Shown: positions 38,892 through 50,169 of the stretch, one piece after another
How positions within the stretch are numbered: the stretch's first letter is position 1
Layout: each line of letters begins with the position of its first letter
NCBI GenBank assembly: GCA_029210175.1
Contig: JARGPL010000008.1
Span: 1 to 62,230, forward strand
Direction: 5' to 3'
DNA from: Minwuia sp.
GTDB taxonomy: Bacteria > Pseudomonadota > Alphaproteobacteria > Minwuiales > Minwuiaceae
DNA length: 62,230 bases
Translations under genes and position numbers: made by a program
The notes under the pieces: model-generated
The model's database searches: none
What the model was told of the DNA's origin: nothing
What the model saw: the letters and a program-made list of their open reading frames with translations, nothing else

Positions 38892-40094
38892 TCAATAGGA
38901 TCTCGTCAGACCCAGGACGTTCTGGGCCACGAAGTTCAGAATCATGTTCGAAGAGATCGGCGCGATCTGGAACAGACGGCATTCGCGCCACTTCCGCTCG
39001 ATCTGGAAATCACGCGCGAAGGAAAATCCACCATGGGTCTGCATGCAGGCTTCGGCGGCGCTCCATGCCGATTCCGATGCCAGCAGCTTGGCCAGGTTGG
39101 CCGCCTCACCACATTCATGTCCGGCATCGAACAGGGCAGCCGCCTGGCGCACCATCAACTCCGCAGCCTGCAACTCGCCATAGGCGCGCGCGATGGGGTG
39201 CTGGATGGCCTGGTTCTGTCCGATGGGACGCCCGAAGACCGACCGGTCGTTGGCGTATGCCACGGATTTCTCGGTGAAGTACTTGCCATCGCCGATGGCT
39301 TCGGACGCCACCAGCACACGCTCCGCATTCATCCCGTCGAGGATGTACTTGAAGCCACGTCCCTCTTCCCCGATCAGGCTGTCGGCGGGGATGCGCATGT
39401 TGTCGAAGAAGACCTCGTTGGTGTTGTGGTTGACCATCGTGGGGATGGGGCGGATCTCGCAGCCCTTCCCCTTCACTTCCCGCAGGTCGACCAGAAACAC
39501 CGACAGGCCCTGGGTCCGCTTCTGCACCTGATCGGCGGCGGTCGTGCGGGCCAGCAGCAGCATCATGTCCGACTGCAGGGCCCGGCTGGTCCAGATCTTC
39601 TGGCCGTTGACCACATAGCTGTCGCCGTCGCGCACCGCGCGGGTCTTCAGTTGTGTCGTGTCGGAACCTGTCGTTGGCTCCGTCACACCGAATGCCTGCA
39701 GCCGCAGTTCCCCGGTGGCGATCTTCGGCAGGTACTTCTGCTTCTGCGCTTCGGAGCCGTGTCGCAGCAACGTGCCCATGATGTACATCTGCGCGTGGCA
39801 GGCGGCAGCAGAGCAGCCTGACGCATGGATGGTTTCCAGGATGACCGATGCCGCGCGCAGGGGCAGGCCGGACCCACCATATTCCTCGGGAATCAGCGCC
39901 CCCAGATAGCCGGACTTGGTCAGCGCCTCGACAAAGGCATCCGGATAAAGCGACTTTTCGTCCAGGTCCTGCCAATAGGTGCCCGGAAACCCGTCACAGA
40001 TACGCCGGACCTGATCGCGGACGTCGCGCCAGTCGTCGCCCAGTACCATGGTAACCGTGTCATCGGCTTGGTTCATCGTCGTGTCAGCGTTCAT
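38892..40094 (-). CDS. Acyl-CoA dehydrogenase family protein
   Basis: The 400-residue FAD enzyme starts at ATG 40094. Typical blocks are IPEEYGGSGLPLRAAS, FGVTEPTTGSDTTQLKTRA (flavin contact), RPIGQNQAIQHPIA, and QTHGGFSFARDFQIERKWRE near the C-terminus. It would introduce a double bond into an acyl-CoA and pass electrons to ETF. The residue serving as catalytic base could not be fixed by eye. It sits between the MaoC and HMG-CoA lyase-like genes (22-bp gap to the latter). Confidence 0.9.
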   Translation of the reverse strand: MNADTTMNQADDTVTMVLGDDWRDVRDQVRRICDGFPGTYWQDLDEKSLYPDAFVEALTKSGYLGALIPEEYGGSGLPLRAASVILETIHASGCSAAACHAQMYIMGTLLRHGSEAQKQKYLPKIATGELRLQAFGVTEPTTGSDTTQLKTRAVRDGDSYVVNGQKIWTSRALQSDMMLLLARTTAADQVQKRTQGLSVFLVDLREVKGKGCEIRPIPTMVNHNTNEVFFDNMRIPADSLIGEEGRGFKYILDGMNAERVLVASEAIGDGKYFTEKSVAYANDRSVFGRPIGQNQAIQHPIARAYGELQAAELMVRQAAALFDAGHECGEAANLAKLLASESAWSAAEACMQTHGGFSFARDFQIERKWRECRLFQIAPISSNMILNFVAQNVLGLTRSY

Positions 40095-40116
40095 TGCAGC
40101 GGCTCCAGTCGTTCCA

Positions 40117-41064
40117 TCATTCTGCGGCGAGGGCGGCAGACGCGGGCACGAAGCCCTTCGGCACACTCGCCTTGGCAATCATGCCATGCAGCGGTTCATC
40201 AGGCAGGTTCTCGGTCAGCAGCTCGCGAATGCCGACCAGCGCATCAAGATCGACGCCGGTGCGCATGCCCATGGCTTCCAGCATGAACACCAGGTCCTCC
40301 ATCACCACATTGCCGGTGGCAAGCGGTGCGAACGGACAGCCGCCAAGTCCGGCCAGCGACGCATCGAAGACCCGACACCCGGATTCCAGCGCCGCCAGCG
40401 CATTCGCCAGCCCAAGCCCGCGGGTATCGTGGAAATGGGCCACGATCGTGGTGTCGTCGCCAAAATTGCGGATCGCCTCGGTAAACACTGCCTTCACCTG
40501 CGCCGGATTGGCATAGCCAACGGTATCGGCAATCCCGACCTCATCCGCGCCGCGTTTCAGATATTCCTCGATCAGCCACATCACCCGGGATGGCGCGATC
40601 TCACCCTCCATCGTGCAGCCAAGCGCCGTGGAGACACCACCACCCACCTGGGTGTCGGCATAGGCGGGGTTCGACCGCTTCACTTCCATCACCTGGTCGA
40701 AGCGTTCCAGGGATTCCTCGGTGGAGCAGCGGACATTCTTCTGATTGTGGGTTTCCGATGCGGACAGCACGAAATTCAGCTTGTGCACCCCCAGCATGAA
40801 GCCCCGCTCCGCCCCCTTCGCATTCGGCACCAGCGCGGACACGGTCAGATCGGGGTGGGTCAGCGCTTGGGCGACCACTTCGGCGTGGTCCTTGAACTGC
40901 GGCACCACATGCGGCGGCACGAAGGAACAGACCTCGATCTCCGGCATGCCAGCCGCAACCGCCTGATCGATCCACCGCTGCTTGGCGGCAGTCGGAAATT
41001 CGGTGGAGACCATCTGCAGGCCGTCCCTCATGCCGACTTCGCGCAGGATGACATCACGTTCCAT
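40117..41064 (-). CDS. Hydroxymethylglutaryl-CoA lyase family protein
   Basis: The 315-residue TIM-barrel lyase starts at ATG 41064, set by GAGGAGA. It has the substrate and metal segment ILREVGMRDGLQ, HFHDTRGLGLANALAAL with metal histidines, and the cysteine signature GLGGCPFAPLATGN. The reaction is retro-Claisen cleavage of a 3-hydroxy-3-methylacyl-CoA, classically HMG-CoA to acetoacetate and acetyl-CoA. No leucine-pathway carboxylase is present, so a related substrate such as citramalyl-CoA-like compounds is possible. Confidence 0.9.
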   Translation of the reverse strand: MERDVILREVGMRDGLQMVSTEFPTAAKQRWIDQAVAAGMPEIEVCSFVPPHVVPQFKDHAEVVAQALTHPDLTVSALVPNAKGAERGFMLGVHKLNFVLSASETHNQKNVRCSTEESLERFDQVMEVKRSNPAYADTQVGGGVSTALGCTMEGEIAPSRVMWLIEEYLKRGADEVGIADTVGYANPAQVKAVFTEAIRNFGDDTTIVAHFHDTRGLGLANALAALESGCRVFDASLAGLGGCPFAPLATGNVVMEDLVFMLEAMGMRTGVDLDALVGIRELLTENLPDEPLHGMIAKASVPKGFVPASAALAAE

Positions 41065-41092
41065 GGTTTCTCTCCTCATTACCGATCACGTT

Positions 41093-41902
41093 TCATCGGC
41101 CCTTGAAATCCGGCCGGCGCTTTTCATTGAAGGCGCGCACGCCTTCCAGCCGGTCTTCTGTCGGGACCATCCGGTTGTAGGCCTCGATCTCGTACATGTA
41201 GCCCGTATGATACCCCACCTGCGCGGACATGGAGATCGACTTCTTTGCCTGCCGCGTGGAGATCGGGGCATTGCGTGCGATCTTTTCCGCCGTCTCCAGT
41301 GCCGCCACCATCAGGTCTTCCGGTGCGACGACCTTGTTCAGCAACCCCCAGGCCAGGGCTTCTTCCGCCGTGAACGGGCTGGCTGAAAGAATGATCTCCT
41401 TGGCGCGGCGGATGCCCACGGCGCGCGGCAGGTTCTGTGTGCCCATGGCACCCGGCATGATGCCCAGCGACACCTCTGTCAGCGCAAACCGCGCATTGGT
41501 GGAGCCATAGGCGAAGTCGGTCGCACAGACGAATTCACAGCCACCACCGAATGCCGCACCATTCACCGCCGCGATCACCGGGACGGGACAGTCCATCAGG
41601 GCCAGAGTGCCCTGTTCGAACAGCGCATGCTGCTGTTGCCACTGGCTGTCCGTCATGTTGTTGCGCTGCTTCAGGTCGCCACCGGCGCAGAACGCCTTGT
41701 CGCCCGTGCCCGTCAGGATGATGCAGCGGGTGTCGCCGGGATCGACGTACATCTGCTGCCAGATACGCTTCAGGTCGTGCCCCATCTGGGTGTTCATCGC
41801 ATTGCGGGCTTCAGGCCGGTCAAGGCGCACCACAAGCACATGCGGCGCAGGCCGCTCCAGCACCACTGTCTCGAAAGTGGTCGTCTCAAACGATTCAGGC
41901 AT
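41093..41902 (-). CDS. Enoyl-CoA hydratase/isomerase family protein
   Basis: The 269-residue crotonase has the oxyanion-hole segments AFCAGGDLKQR and NGAAFGGGCEFVCATD, and the catalytic Glu in FALTEVSLGIMPGAMGTQNL. The C-terminal GYMYEIEAYNRM-EDRLEGVRAFNEKR helix region is normal for the family. It would hydrate trans-2-enoyl-CoA within the same catabolic run as the dehydrogenase and lyase. Confidence 0.9.
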   Translation of the reverse strand: MPESFETTTFETVVLERPAPHVLVVRLDRPEARNAMNTQMGHDLKRIWQQMYVDPGDTRCIILTGTGDKAFCAGGDLKQRNNMTDSQWQQQHALFEQGTLALMDCPVPVIAAVNGAAFGGGCEFVCATDFAYGSTNARFALTEVSLGIMPGAMGTQNLPRAVGIRRAKEIILSASPFTAEEALAWGLLNKVVAPEDLMVAALETAEKIARNAPISTRQAKKSISMSAQVGYHTGYMYEIEAYNRMVPTEDRLEGVRAFNEKRRPDFKGR

Positions 41903-41948
41903 CCAGAAATCTCCCCGCCGGAAGATTAGGGTAGCGCAGCGTCAGGCG

Positions 41949-43238
41949 TCAAATGACGGTATCGGAGGTCAGGGGTCCACCATCGGAGAAGCGGCTGAAA
42001 CGGAACGCCGAAAGGTCGATCGACGGCCGCCCGTCAGCCACGATCTCCGACACCAGACGCCCGACGATCGGTCCCATGCCGAAACCATGACCGGAAAACC
42101 CGCTGGCCACGACAAGACCGTCCGGGCGGTCCAGGCTGTCAATCACCGGCAGCATGTCCGGGGTCATGTCGATATAGCCGCCCCAGGTGCGATCGATGCG
42201 GACATGGGTGGTGGCGGGGATTGCCTGTTTCAAACGCTGCAGGACATTGTCCAGTTGCTTGTCATTGGGGGCCGGGTCGAGCGTGCGATAGCGGGTCAGT
42301 TCCCGGCGCAGCGCCGACCGTGAAACACGTCCAAGCGCCGTCGAAAGCCCCATCCGGCCGAGCCGCAGCCGCAGGTCGCGACCATGCTTTCGGTAATCAT
42401 CCAGAAACACCCGCCCGAACAGCAGGCTTTCGACCATCAGATCATGGTCCGCTGACCGGGTTGCGATGTTCATGGTGCCGTCGGCCCGCTGCCGGAACGC
42501 AACGCCGGCCCAGGTCGCGGCCTCGGCGATCGGCGGTGCGGCTGTGGTGCGGGCGACCGAACCCGTGATCCAGACCTGCGGGAAACGAAGCCCCAGATGC
42601 GCCAGCATGCGACTGGTCCAGCCGCCACAAGCCAGCACGACCGTTGGTACCTGTATTGCGCCATGCTCGGTTTCCACACCCGACACGCGCCCGCCGGACG
42701 TCTCCACCCCGAACACGGCACAGTCGGTCAGAAATCTGGCACCCCGCCCCTCTGCCGCGCGTTGCAGGGCGTGGGTCACTTTCGCCGGTTCGGCCTGCCC
42801 GTCACTTTCGGTGAAGATTCCGCCCAGAGTGCCAAGCTGGCTGCCGGGCACGATCTGCTGCATCTCGGACGCCGGAACCATGCGGGACTGAAGACCGTGC
42901 CTCGCCGCAATCGCGCGCCAGCGCTCGAACGTGGCCCGTTCCTCCTCCGTCTGGAACACGACGAAGTTGCCGCCCGCGATCCATTCCAGATCGGCATTCA
43001 GGTCGCGCTCAAGCGTACGCCAGATGCGGTTGGATTCCATCATCAGGGGGATTTCTGCAGGGTCTCGGCCCTGCTGGCGGACAAAGCCCCAGTTGCGCGA
43101 AGACTGCTCCCCCGCAACACGGCCCTTTTCGCAGACAACCACCGCAAGGCCGCGCTTTGCCAGATACCAGGCCGTGGCCGCGCCCATGATGCCCGCGCCG
43201 ACGATAACGACGTCAGCACGGGCAGGCAGGTCACGCAT
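41949..43238 (-). CDS. FAD-dependent amino-acid oxidase (DAO) family protein
   Basis: The 429-residue protein begins with an FAD-binding Rossmann motif (VVIVGAGIMGAATAWYLAKRG) and has the C-terminal DAO block DMTPDMLPVIDSLDRPDGL-VASGFSGHGFGMGP. Relatives oxidise glycine, sarcosine, D-amino acids or N-methyl compounds to imino or keto acids. It is the first gene of the seven-gene run and is 46 bp before the enoyl-CoA hydratase. It may produce the keto acid that the cluster then handles, but that is inference. Confidence 0.85.
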   Translation of the reverse strand: MRDLPARADVVIVGAGIMGAATAWYLAKRGLAVVVCEKGRVAGEQSSRNWGFVRQQGRDPAEIPLMMESNRIWRTLERDLNADLEWIAGGNFVVFQTEEERATFERWRAIAARHGLQSRMVPASEMQQIVPGSQLGTLGGIFTESDGQAEPAKVTHALQRAAEGRGARFLTDCAVFGVETSGGRVSGVETEHGAIQVPTVVLACGGWTSRMLAHLGLRFPQVWITGSVARTTAAPPIAEAATWAGVAFRQRADGTMNIATRSADHDLMVESLLFGRVFLDDYRKHGRDLRLRLGRMGLSTALGRVSRSALRRELTRYRTLDPAPNDKQLDNVLQRLKQAIPATTHVRIDRTWGGYIDMTPDMLPVIDSLDRPDGLVVASGFSGHGFGMGPIVGRLVSEIVADGRPSIDLSAFRFSRFSDGGPLTSDTVI

Positions 43239-43258
43239 CAGGTCGTGTCCTGATTTAA

Positions 43259-45304
<2,046 letters not shown>

Positions 45305-45359
45305 ATTTTTCCGTCCTGAAATTCAGACTTGTCCCGAAACCGCTTGAGCCGCTCATGCC

Positions 45360-47222
45360 TTAACGCGGATCGCCACCCCCGGCGCCGCTGATCCCCGTTG
45401 GCTCCTCGGCTTTTGCGCGGTCGAGTGCGCGCCGAAGTGCCGCCATCCGCTCAATGGCTTCCGCTGTAACTTCCCGCCGCGCCTCTGACGCAGCCTCCTC
45501 ATAGTCCGTCTGCAACACCTCGATGCGGTATCGCAGCAATGTTGCATCGAAATGCTGCTGCACCGCATCCGCCGGTGGATTTCGCTCGGATGCCCAGTCC
45601 AGACGCGCCGCACTGGGCGCACTCATCCGGGTAACAACCTGCTCGAACCCTGACCGGCTTAGGTGGCGTGCAAGGGCTTCGCTGTCAAGCCCCGGCGCGG
45701 TGTAAAGTGCGTCACGTATCGCCATGAGACAGGCATCAAGGTCGGCACTGCGCATCTCCAGATCGTCCAGCTGTTGCTCGAACTGTTCCACCAGCGACGG
45801 CCATTTCAGCAGGGCTCCGATGATCGCCTCCTCGCGCGAACGGAACGGCGGTATGGCCAGACTGGCCTTCAGGCGAGAAACATCCTCTGCAGGCTGGCGC
45901 TTGCCGTTCCAATTGGGCTTCCACCCTCCCTGCCCACCGGCGTTCTGTCGGGGGGCGGGACGCAGCAGATCACGCATGCGACCCTTCAGATCATCGCGGT
46001 AATGACGCTGCACGATCTCGTCCTCGATGGAGAAGATCATCCGGTCGATGTCTCTCTCCAGCGCGGCGCGACGTTCGGGGGTGTCAATGTCACGTCCCTC
46101 CAGCAGCGCCTGCCAGAGCATCGCCGTCATGGGCGTGGTGCTGGACAGAAGCCCTGACAAGGCTTCCCCGCCACTGCCCCGGACCAGATCGTCGGGGTCC
46201 ATCCCCTCCGCCAGCAACGCGAACTGCAGGGATTTGCCAGGCTTCAGCTTCGGCAAGGCCCGCTCCGCCGCACGCCGGGCGGCGCGCAAGCCAGCCGCGT
46301 CACCATCCAGGCACAGGACCGGTTCAGATGTCATCTGCCAGAGCAGATCGATCTGATCCTCCGTCACCGCTGTCCCCAGGGGTGCAACCGTGTGGCGAAA
46401 TCCCGCCTCCGCCAGGGCGATCACATCCATGTAGCCCTCGACCACGATGACGGTACCGGCGGCCCGCCCCGCCTCCCGCGCCATGGCGTGGTTGTAGAGG
46501 GTCCGTCCCTTGTCGAAGAGTGGCGATTCCGGGCTGTTGAGATACTTCGCCCGCACCTCCCCCAGCGCCCTGCCGCCAAAGGCGATCACCCGGTTGCGGC
46601 GGTCCCCGATGGGAAACATCAGTCGGTTGCGGAACCGGTCATAGCTGCCACGCCCGTCATCCGGTTGCCCCAGCAGGCCGGATTCCACCAGTTCCTGATC
46701 CGTGAAACCCCGGTCGAGCAAGGCGGTCTTCAATCCGTCATTGCGGTCCGGGGCATAGCCGAGCCGGAATTCCTCGACCGCCTTCTCGCCCAGGCCGCGC
46801 TGCTGCAGGTATTCCCGCGCCTCTGCCCCCTGACTGCTGCGCAATTGCGCCTGAAACCATTTCGCGGCCGCCTCGTTGGCCTCCGCCAGGCGCGACACGT
46901 GATCGGCCTTCTCACGGGATTCAGGTGCCAGTTTCGGGACTTCCAACCCGGCGGCCTCCGCCAGCCGTTCCGCCGCTTCGGGGAAGCTCAGACCTTCGAC
47001 ATGCATGACGAAATCAAAGGCCGAACCATGCGCCCCGCAGCCGAAGCAGTGATAGTCGTCGCGATCCTCGGACACCTTGAAGGACGCCGTCTTCTCCCCG
47101 TGGAACGGGCAGCAGCCCCAGTGGTCGCGCCCACGTTTCTTCAACGCCACGCGCCGCCCCACCAGCTCAACCATGTTGATGCGGTTGCGTATCTCGTCGA
47201 GGAAGCTTTTCGGAAAGGCCAT
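45360..47222 (-). CDS. dnaG: DNA primase
   Basis: The 620-residue primase has the CHC2 zinc domain (CPFHGEKTASFKVSEDRDDYHCFGCGAHG, broken here as CPFHGEK then CFGCGAHG), the Toprim domain with VIVVEGYMDVIALAEAG and CLDGDAAGLRAA, and a C-terminal helicase-interaction domain. It makes RNA primers at the replication fork. ATG 47222 (MAFPKSFLDEIRNRI) matches the family start; five further codons upstream to 47237 are possible. rpoD follows 55 bp downstream. Confidence 0.95.
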   Translation of the reverse strand: MAFPKSFLDEIRNRINMVELVGRRVALKKRGRDHWGCCPFHGEKTASFKVSEDRDDYHCFGCGAHGSAFDFVMHVEGLSFPEAAERLAEAAGLEVPKLAPESREKADHVSRLAEANEAAAKWFQAQLRSSQGAEAREYLQQRGLGEKAVEEFRLGYAPDRNDGLKTALLDRGFTDQELVESGLLGQPDDGRGSYDRFRNRLMFPIGDRRNRVIAFGGRALGEVRAKYLNSPESPLFDKGRTLYNHAMAREAGRAAGTVIVVEGYMDVIALAEAGFRHTVAPLGTAVTEDQIDLLWQMTSEPVLCLDGDAAGLRAARRAAERALPKLKPGKSLQFALLAEGMDPDDLVRGSGGEALSGLLSSTTPMTAMLWQALLEGRDIDTPERRAALERDIDRMIFSIEDEIVQRHYRDDLKGRMRDLLRPAPRQNAGGQGGWKPNWNGKRQPAEDVSRLKASLAIPPFRSREEAIIGALLKWPSLVEQFEQQLDDLEMRSADLDACLMAIRDALYTAPGLDSEALARHLSRSGFEQVVTRMSAPSAARLDWASERNPPADAVQQHFDATLLRYRIEVLQTDYEEAASEARREVTAEAIERMAALRRALDRAKAEEPTGISGAGGGDPR

Positions 47223-47269
47223 GGCGGGGCGGATCATACCGGAACCGCACCTATCTTGAGAGAGGACAA

Positions 47270-47938
47270 TTAGTCAGCATCAATCTCTGCAATCAGGTCC
47301 GGATCGTCGTTCTGGACCTTGCCGACGCGCGGTGACACGCGATAGCCACGCACGCCGGTGTTCGGACGCAGCAGCTCCTGCAGGTCGTCAGTCGCGGTGC
47401 CCGGGTCAAGCCATCGGGCGTGGTCGGCATCTTTCAGGATGACAGGCATACGATGATGAATGTCTGCAATGGCGGGCGCGGCATCCGTCGTGATGATCGT
47501 GTAGCTGTCGATCTTCACACCGTCCGTACCCTGCCAGCGCTCCCACAGGCCCGCGAAGGCAAATAGCTGCTGATCCTGCAGGGTGATACGCCACGGTTCG
47601 CGCACTTTCGGTTCCGGCTTCCGCCATTCATAGAAACCGTCCGCAGGCACCAGACAGCGGCGTCGGCCAAGAGCCGCCCGAAAGGATGGCTTTTCCGCCA
47701 CAGTCTCCGCCCGTGCATTGATCAGCCTGGCGCCGCCCGTTGCATCTTTCGCCCAGGACGGGATCAGCCCCCACTGGATATCATGCATCAGCAGGCGTCC
47801 ATCAGGGTGCTGGCGGATCACCGGCGCGGTCTGGGTGGGGGCAATGTTGTAGCGTGCCTGCAGGTTCGGGAGGCCCTGAATGGCGAAGGTCTGGCGCATG
47901 GCCTCCAGCGGTGAGGTCAGGCTGTAGCGTCCGCACAT
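47270..47938 (-). CDS. SOS response-associated peptidase (SRAP domain, YedK/HMCES-like)
   Basis: The 222-residue protein starts MCGRYSLTSP, so Cys2 becomes the N-terminal catalytic residue. The other site residues are visible in RLINARAETV (Asn), RCLVPADGFYEWRKPE (Glu) and IADIHHRMPVIL (His). SRAP proteins crosslink to abasic sites in single-stranded DNA through Cys2 and protect them. It lies beside dnaG on the same strand, 47 bp upstream, and diverges from argE. Confidence 0.92.
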   Translation of the reverse strand: MCGRYSLTSPLEAMRQTFAIQGLPNLQARYNIAPTQTAPVIRQHPDGRLLMHDIQWGLIPSWAKDATGGARLINARAETVAEKPSFRAALGRRRCLVPADGFYEWRKPEPKVREPWRITLQDQQLFAFAGLWERWQGTDGVKIDSYTIITTDAAPAIADIHHRMPVILKDADHARWLDPGTATDDLQELLRPNTGVRGYRVSPRVGKVQNDDPDLIAEIDAD

Positions 47939-48012
47939 GTCGTCGTCCCTTCCCCGCTTCCGCCGCGCGATTCATTGCTGCCCGACGGTGGGGATGCTAC
48001 ATGCTGTAGGGC

Positions 48013-49176
48013 ATGAAAACACCACGCCAGAGCACCATTGAAATCCTCGACCGGCTGATCAGCTTTGACACCACAAGCCGCTATTCGAACCTGGAACTGA
48101 TCGACTGGGTGGTCGACTTTCTGGCCCAGCGCGGTGTCGAAAGCCAGCTGCTGCACGACGAAAGCGGCGAAAAGGCAAACCTCTGGGCCACCATCGGGCC
48201 GAAGGATGTGCCGGGCATCATGCTGTCAGGCCATTCGGACGTCGTGCCGGTCGATGGCCAGGACTGGGCGAGCGCCCCCTTCAGGATGGTCGAACGCGAC
48301 GGTCGGCTGTATGGCCGGGGCACCGCAGACATGAAGGCCTTCATCGCCATCTGCCTCAGCCACGTTGACGACTTTCTGGCTGCAGACCTGAAGGTCCCGG
48401 TCAATCTGGCGATTTCCTATGATGAGGAAGTGGGATGCCTCGGCGGTCGGCAGCTGGCTGAGATGCTGCGCGGACTGTCGCCGAAACCCCGTCTGTGTGT
48501 TGTCGGCGAACCGACCATGATGGGCGTCGTCACGGGCCACAAGGGCAAGGCCAGCTACCGCGCCCGCATCCGGGGTTTCGAATGCCATTCATCGCTGACG
48601 CATCAGGGGGTCAATGCGGTCGAGTATGCGGCCGAACTGATCACTGCCGTTCGGGCACTGTCGCGACAGAAACGCGATCATGGCCCCTACGACCCGGCAT
48701 TCGACCCGCCCTACACCTCCATCCATGTGGGTGTGATCCACGGCGGCACGGCGCTGAACATCGTGCCGAAGGACTGCCATTTCGACTTCGAGTTCCGCAA
48801 TCTGCCTGCCGATGACACGGCGGAGATCTTCAGCCACATCGAAGCCGGCGCAGCCGCGCTGAGTGCGGAGATGCAGGCCATTCAGCCAGACACGGGTATC
48901 AGCTTCGAACAGATCGCCTGGTTCGAAGGGCTGGACACCGCGGAAGATGCCGAAGCCACCACACTGACCAAGGCCTTTGCCCAGGCCAATGCATCACAAA
49001 AGGTGAGCTTCGGGACCGAGGCCGGGCATTACCAGGGTGCTGGCGTGCCGACGGTGGTGTGTGGCCCGGGCGACATCGGTCACGCGCACAAGCCGGATGA
49101 ATATGTCGGGATCGCCCAGATCGCAGCGGCTGAGGAATTCTTTGCCCGCATGATCGACTGGGCGCGCCGCGGCTGA
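48013..49176 (+). CDS. argE: Acetylornithine deacetylase
   Basis: The 387-residue M20 metallopeptidase has metal-ligand segments GHSDVVPVDGQDW, GRGTADMKAFIAI and SYDEEVGCLGGRQ, a dimerisation insert (about 180-295), and a late SFGTEAGHYQGAGVPT with the last histidine. The SFGTEAG-type ending and length match the ArgE subfamily rather than DapE. It releases acetate from N-acetylornithine in arginine synthesis. It is monocistronic and convergent with the export gene at 49220. Confidence 0.88.
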   Translation: MKTPRQSTIEILDRLISFDTTSRYSNLELIDWVVDFLAQRGVESQLLHDESGEKANLWATIGPKDVPGIMLSGHSDVVPVDGQDWASAPFRMVERDGRLYGRGTADMKAFIAICLSHVDDFLAADLKVPVNLAISYDEEVGCLGGRQLAEMLRGLSPKPRLCVVGEPTMMGVVTGHKGKASYRARIRGFECHSSLTHQGVNAVEYAAELITAVRALSRQKRDHGPYDPAFDPPYTSIHVGVIHGGTALNIVPKDCHFDFEFRNLPADDTAEIFSHIEAGAAALSAEMQAIQPDTGISFEQIAWFEGLDTAEDAEATTLTKAFAQANASQKVSFGTEAGHYQGAGVPTVVCGPGDIGHAHKPDEYVGIAQIAAAEEFFARMIDWARRG

Positions 49177-49219
49177 GCCCCGGGACGGACCGCCGCAACC
49201 ACCGCAGTCAGGAACCGTC

Positions 49220-50104
49220 TCAGAACAGTCTGCGGTGCACTTCAACCGTATCGCCCGGCAGGATGATCGCATTCTGGTCAACCCGGAACCGGACCAGTTC
49301 CCCCGCCGAGTTGGTGCGGAAGATGGTGATCGGTTCTTCGCGCGCCCGGCGGGTATACCCCCCACCGACGGCCACAGCCATGCGGGCGTTCAGGCCCGGC
49401 TGATACTTGTAGGACCCGGGCTTGCCCACCTGACCCAGGATGAAGAACGGGCGGTAGTTCGTGACTTCGATGGACACCTTCGGATCAACGATGAAGTTGG
49501 TGTCCAGCGCGGTGGTCAGAACCTGTGCCAGTTCACCCAGCGTCAGGTTCTCGGCGGTGATCTGGCCGATCAGTGGCACCGAAAGCTCACCCGCCGCACT
49601 GATCTCGAACTCGCCCGATATGTCGTCCTGACCAAAGACCTTGATCTGGATCCGGTCACCGGGGCCGAGGCGATACTGCTCCAGCTTCTGCGCCACGTCG
49701 GTGGGCAGTTCGTCGATCAGGATGGCAGGCTTGTCGGGGTCGGCCAGCGCCGCTCCCGACACCGAAGGTGTGACCACGGCGGTGCGGCTCTGCGGGGTGA
49801 CGATTGTTGTGTCAGGTACGGTCAGGGCGGGCCGTTGCACGATGACGGTCTGCGGCGCGGGGGCGACCTGCGGCGTCGGGCGCACGATGACAGTTTCAGG
49901 CGCTGCAAGCACACGACGTTGCGGCACAGCGGCAGGCGCGGGCGCGACGAGAGCCGGTTGAACGCGCTGCTGCGCGACGGGCGCTGTCGCTGTTGCGCTG
50001 GTCACCCGTTCATAGCGACGATCCGAACAGCCCTGCGCCACAACAGCGACCGCACCGAGGGCAAGCATGGCAATTGCAAAACGTCGAAAGGAATTCTGTC
50101 TCAT
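49220..50104 (-). CDS. Polysaccharide export outer-membrane lipoprotein, Wza-type
   Basis: The 294-residue precursor starts at ATG 50104. A lipoprotein signal ends in VVAQGC, so the acylated cysteine is residue 26. A low-complexity Ala/Pro/Val/Gln stretch (about 35-125) follows, then the poly_export domain LGPGDRIQIKVFGQDDISGEF and SLBB repeats (FFILGQVGKPGSYKYQPGL). Such proteins form the outer-membrane channel for exopolysaccharide or capsule. The beta-barrel gene at 50170 precedes it on the same strand. The Wzc-like tyrosine kinase and glycosyltransferases usual for such loci are not in the window. Confidence 0.88.
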   Translation of the reverse strand: MRQNSFRRFAIAMLALGAVAVVAQGCSDRRYERVTSATATAPVAQQRVQPALVAPAPAAVPQRRVLAAPETVIVRPTPQVAPAPQTVIVQRPALTVPDTTIVTPQSRTAVVTPSVSGAALADPDKPAILIDELPTDVAQKLEQYRLGPGDRIQIKVFGQDDISGEFEISAAGELSVPLIGQITAENLTLGELAQVLTTALDTNFIVDPKVSIEVTNYRPFFILGQVGKPGSYKYQPGLNARMAVAVGGGYTRRAREEPITIFRTNSAGELVRFRVDQNAIILPGDTVEVHRRLF

Positions 50105-50169
50105 ACGCGTTTTCCGGTCCGATAATGCACTGGCAGCGACGACAGACCCGTCGCAGATGATCCGAGCCA

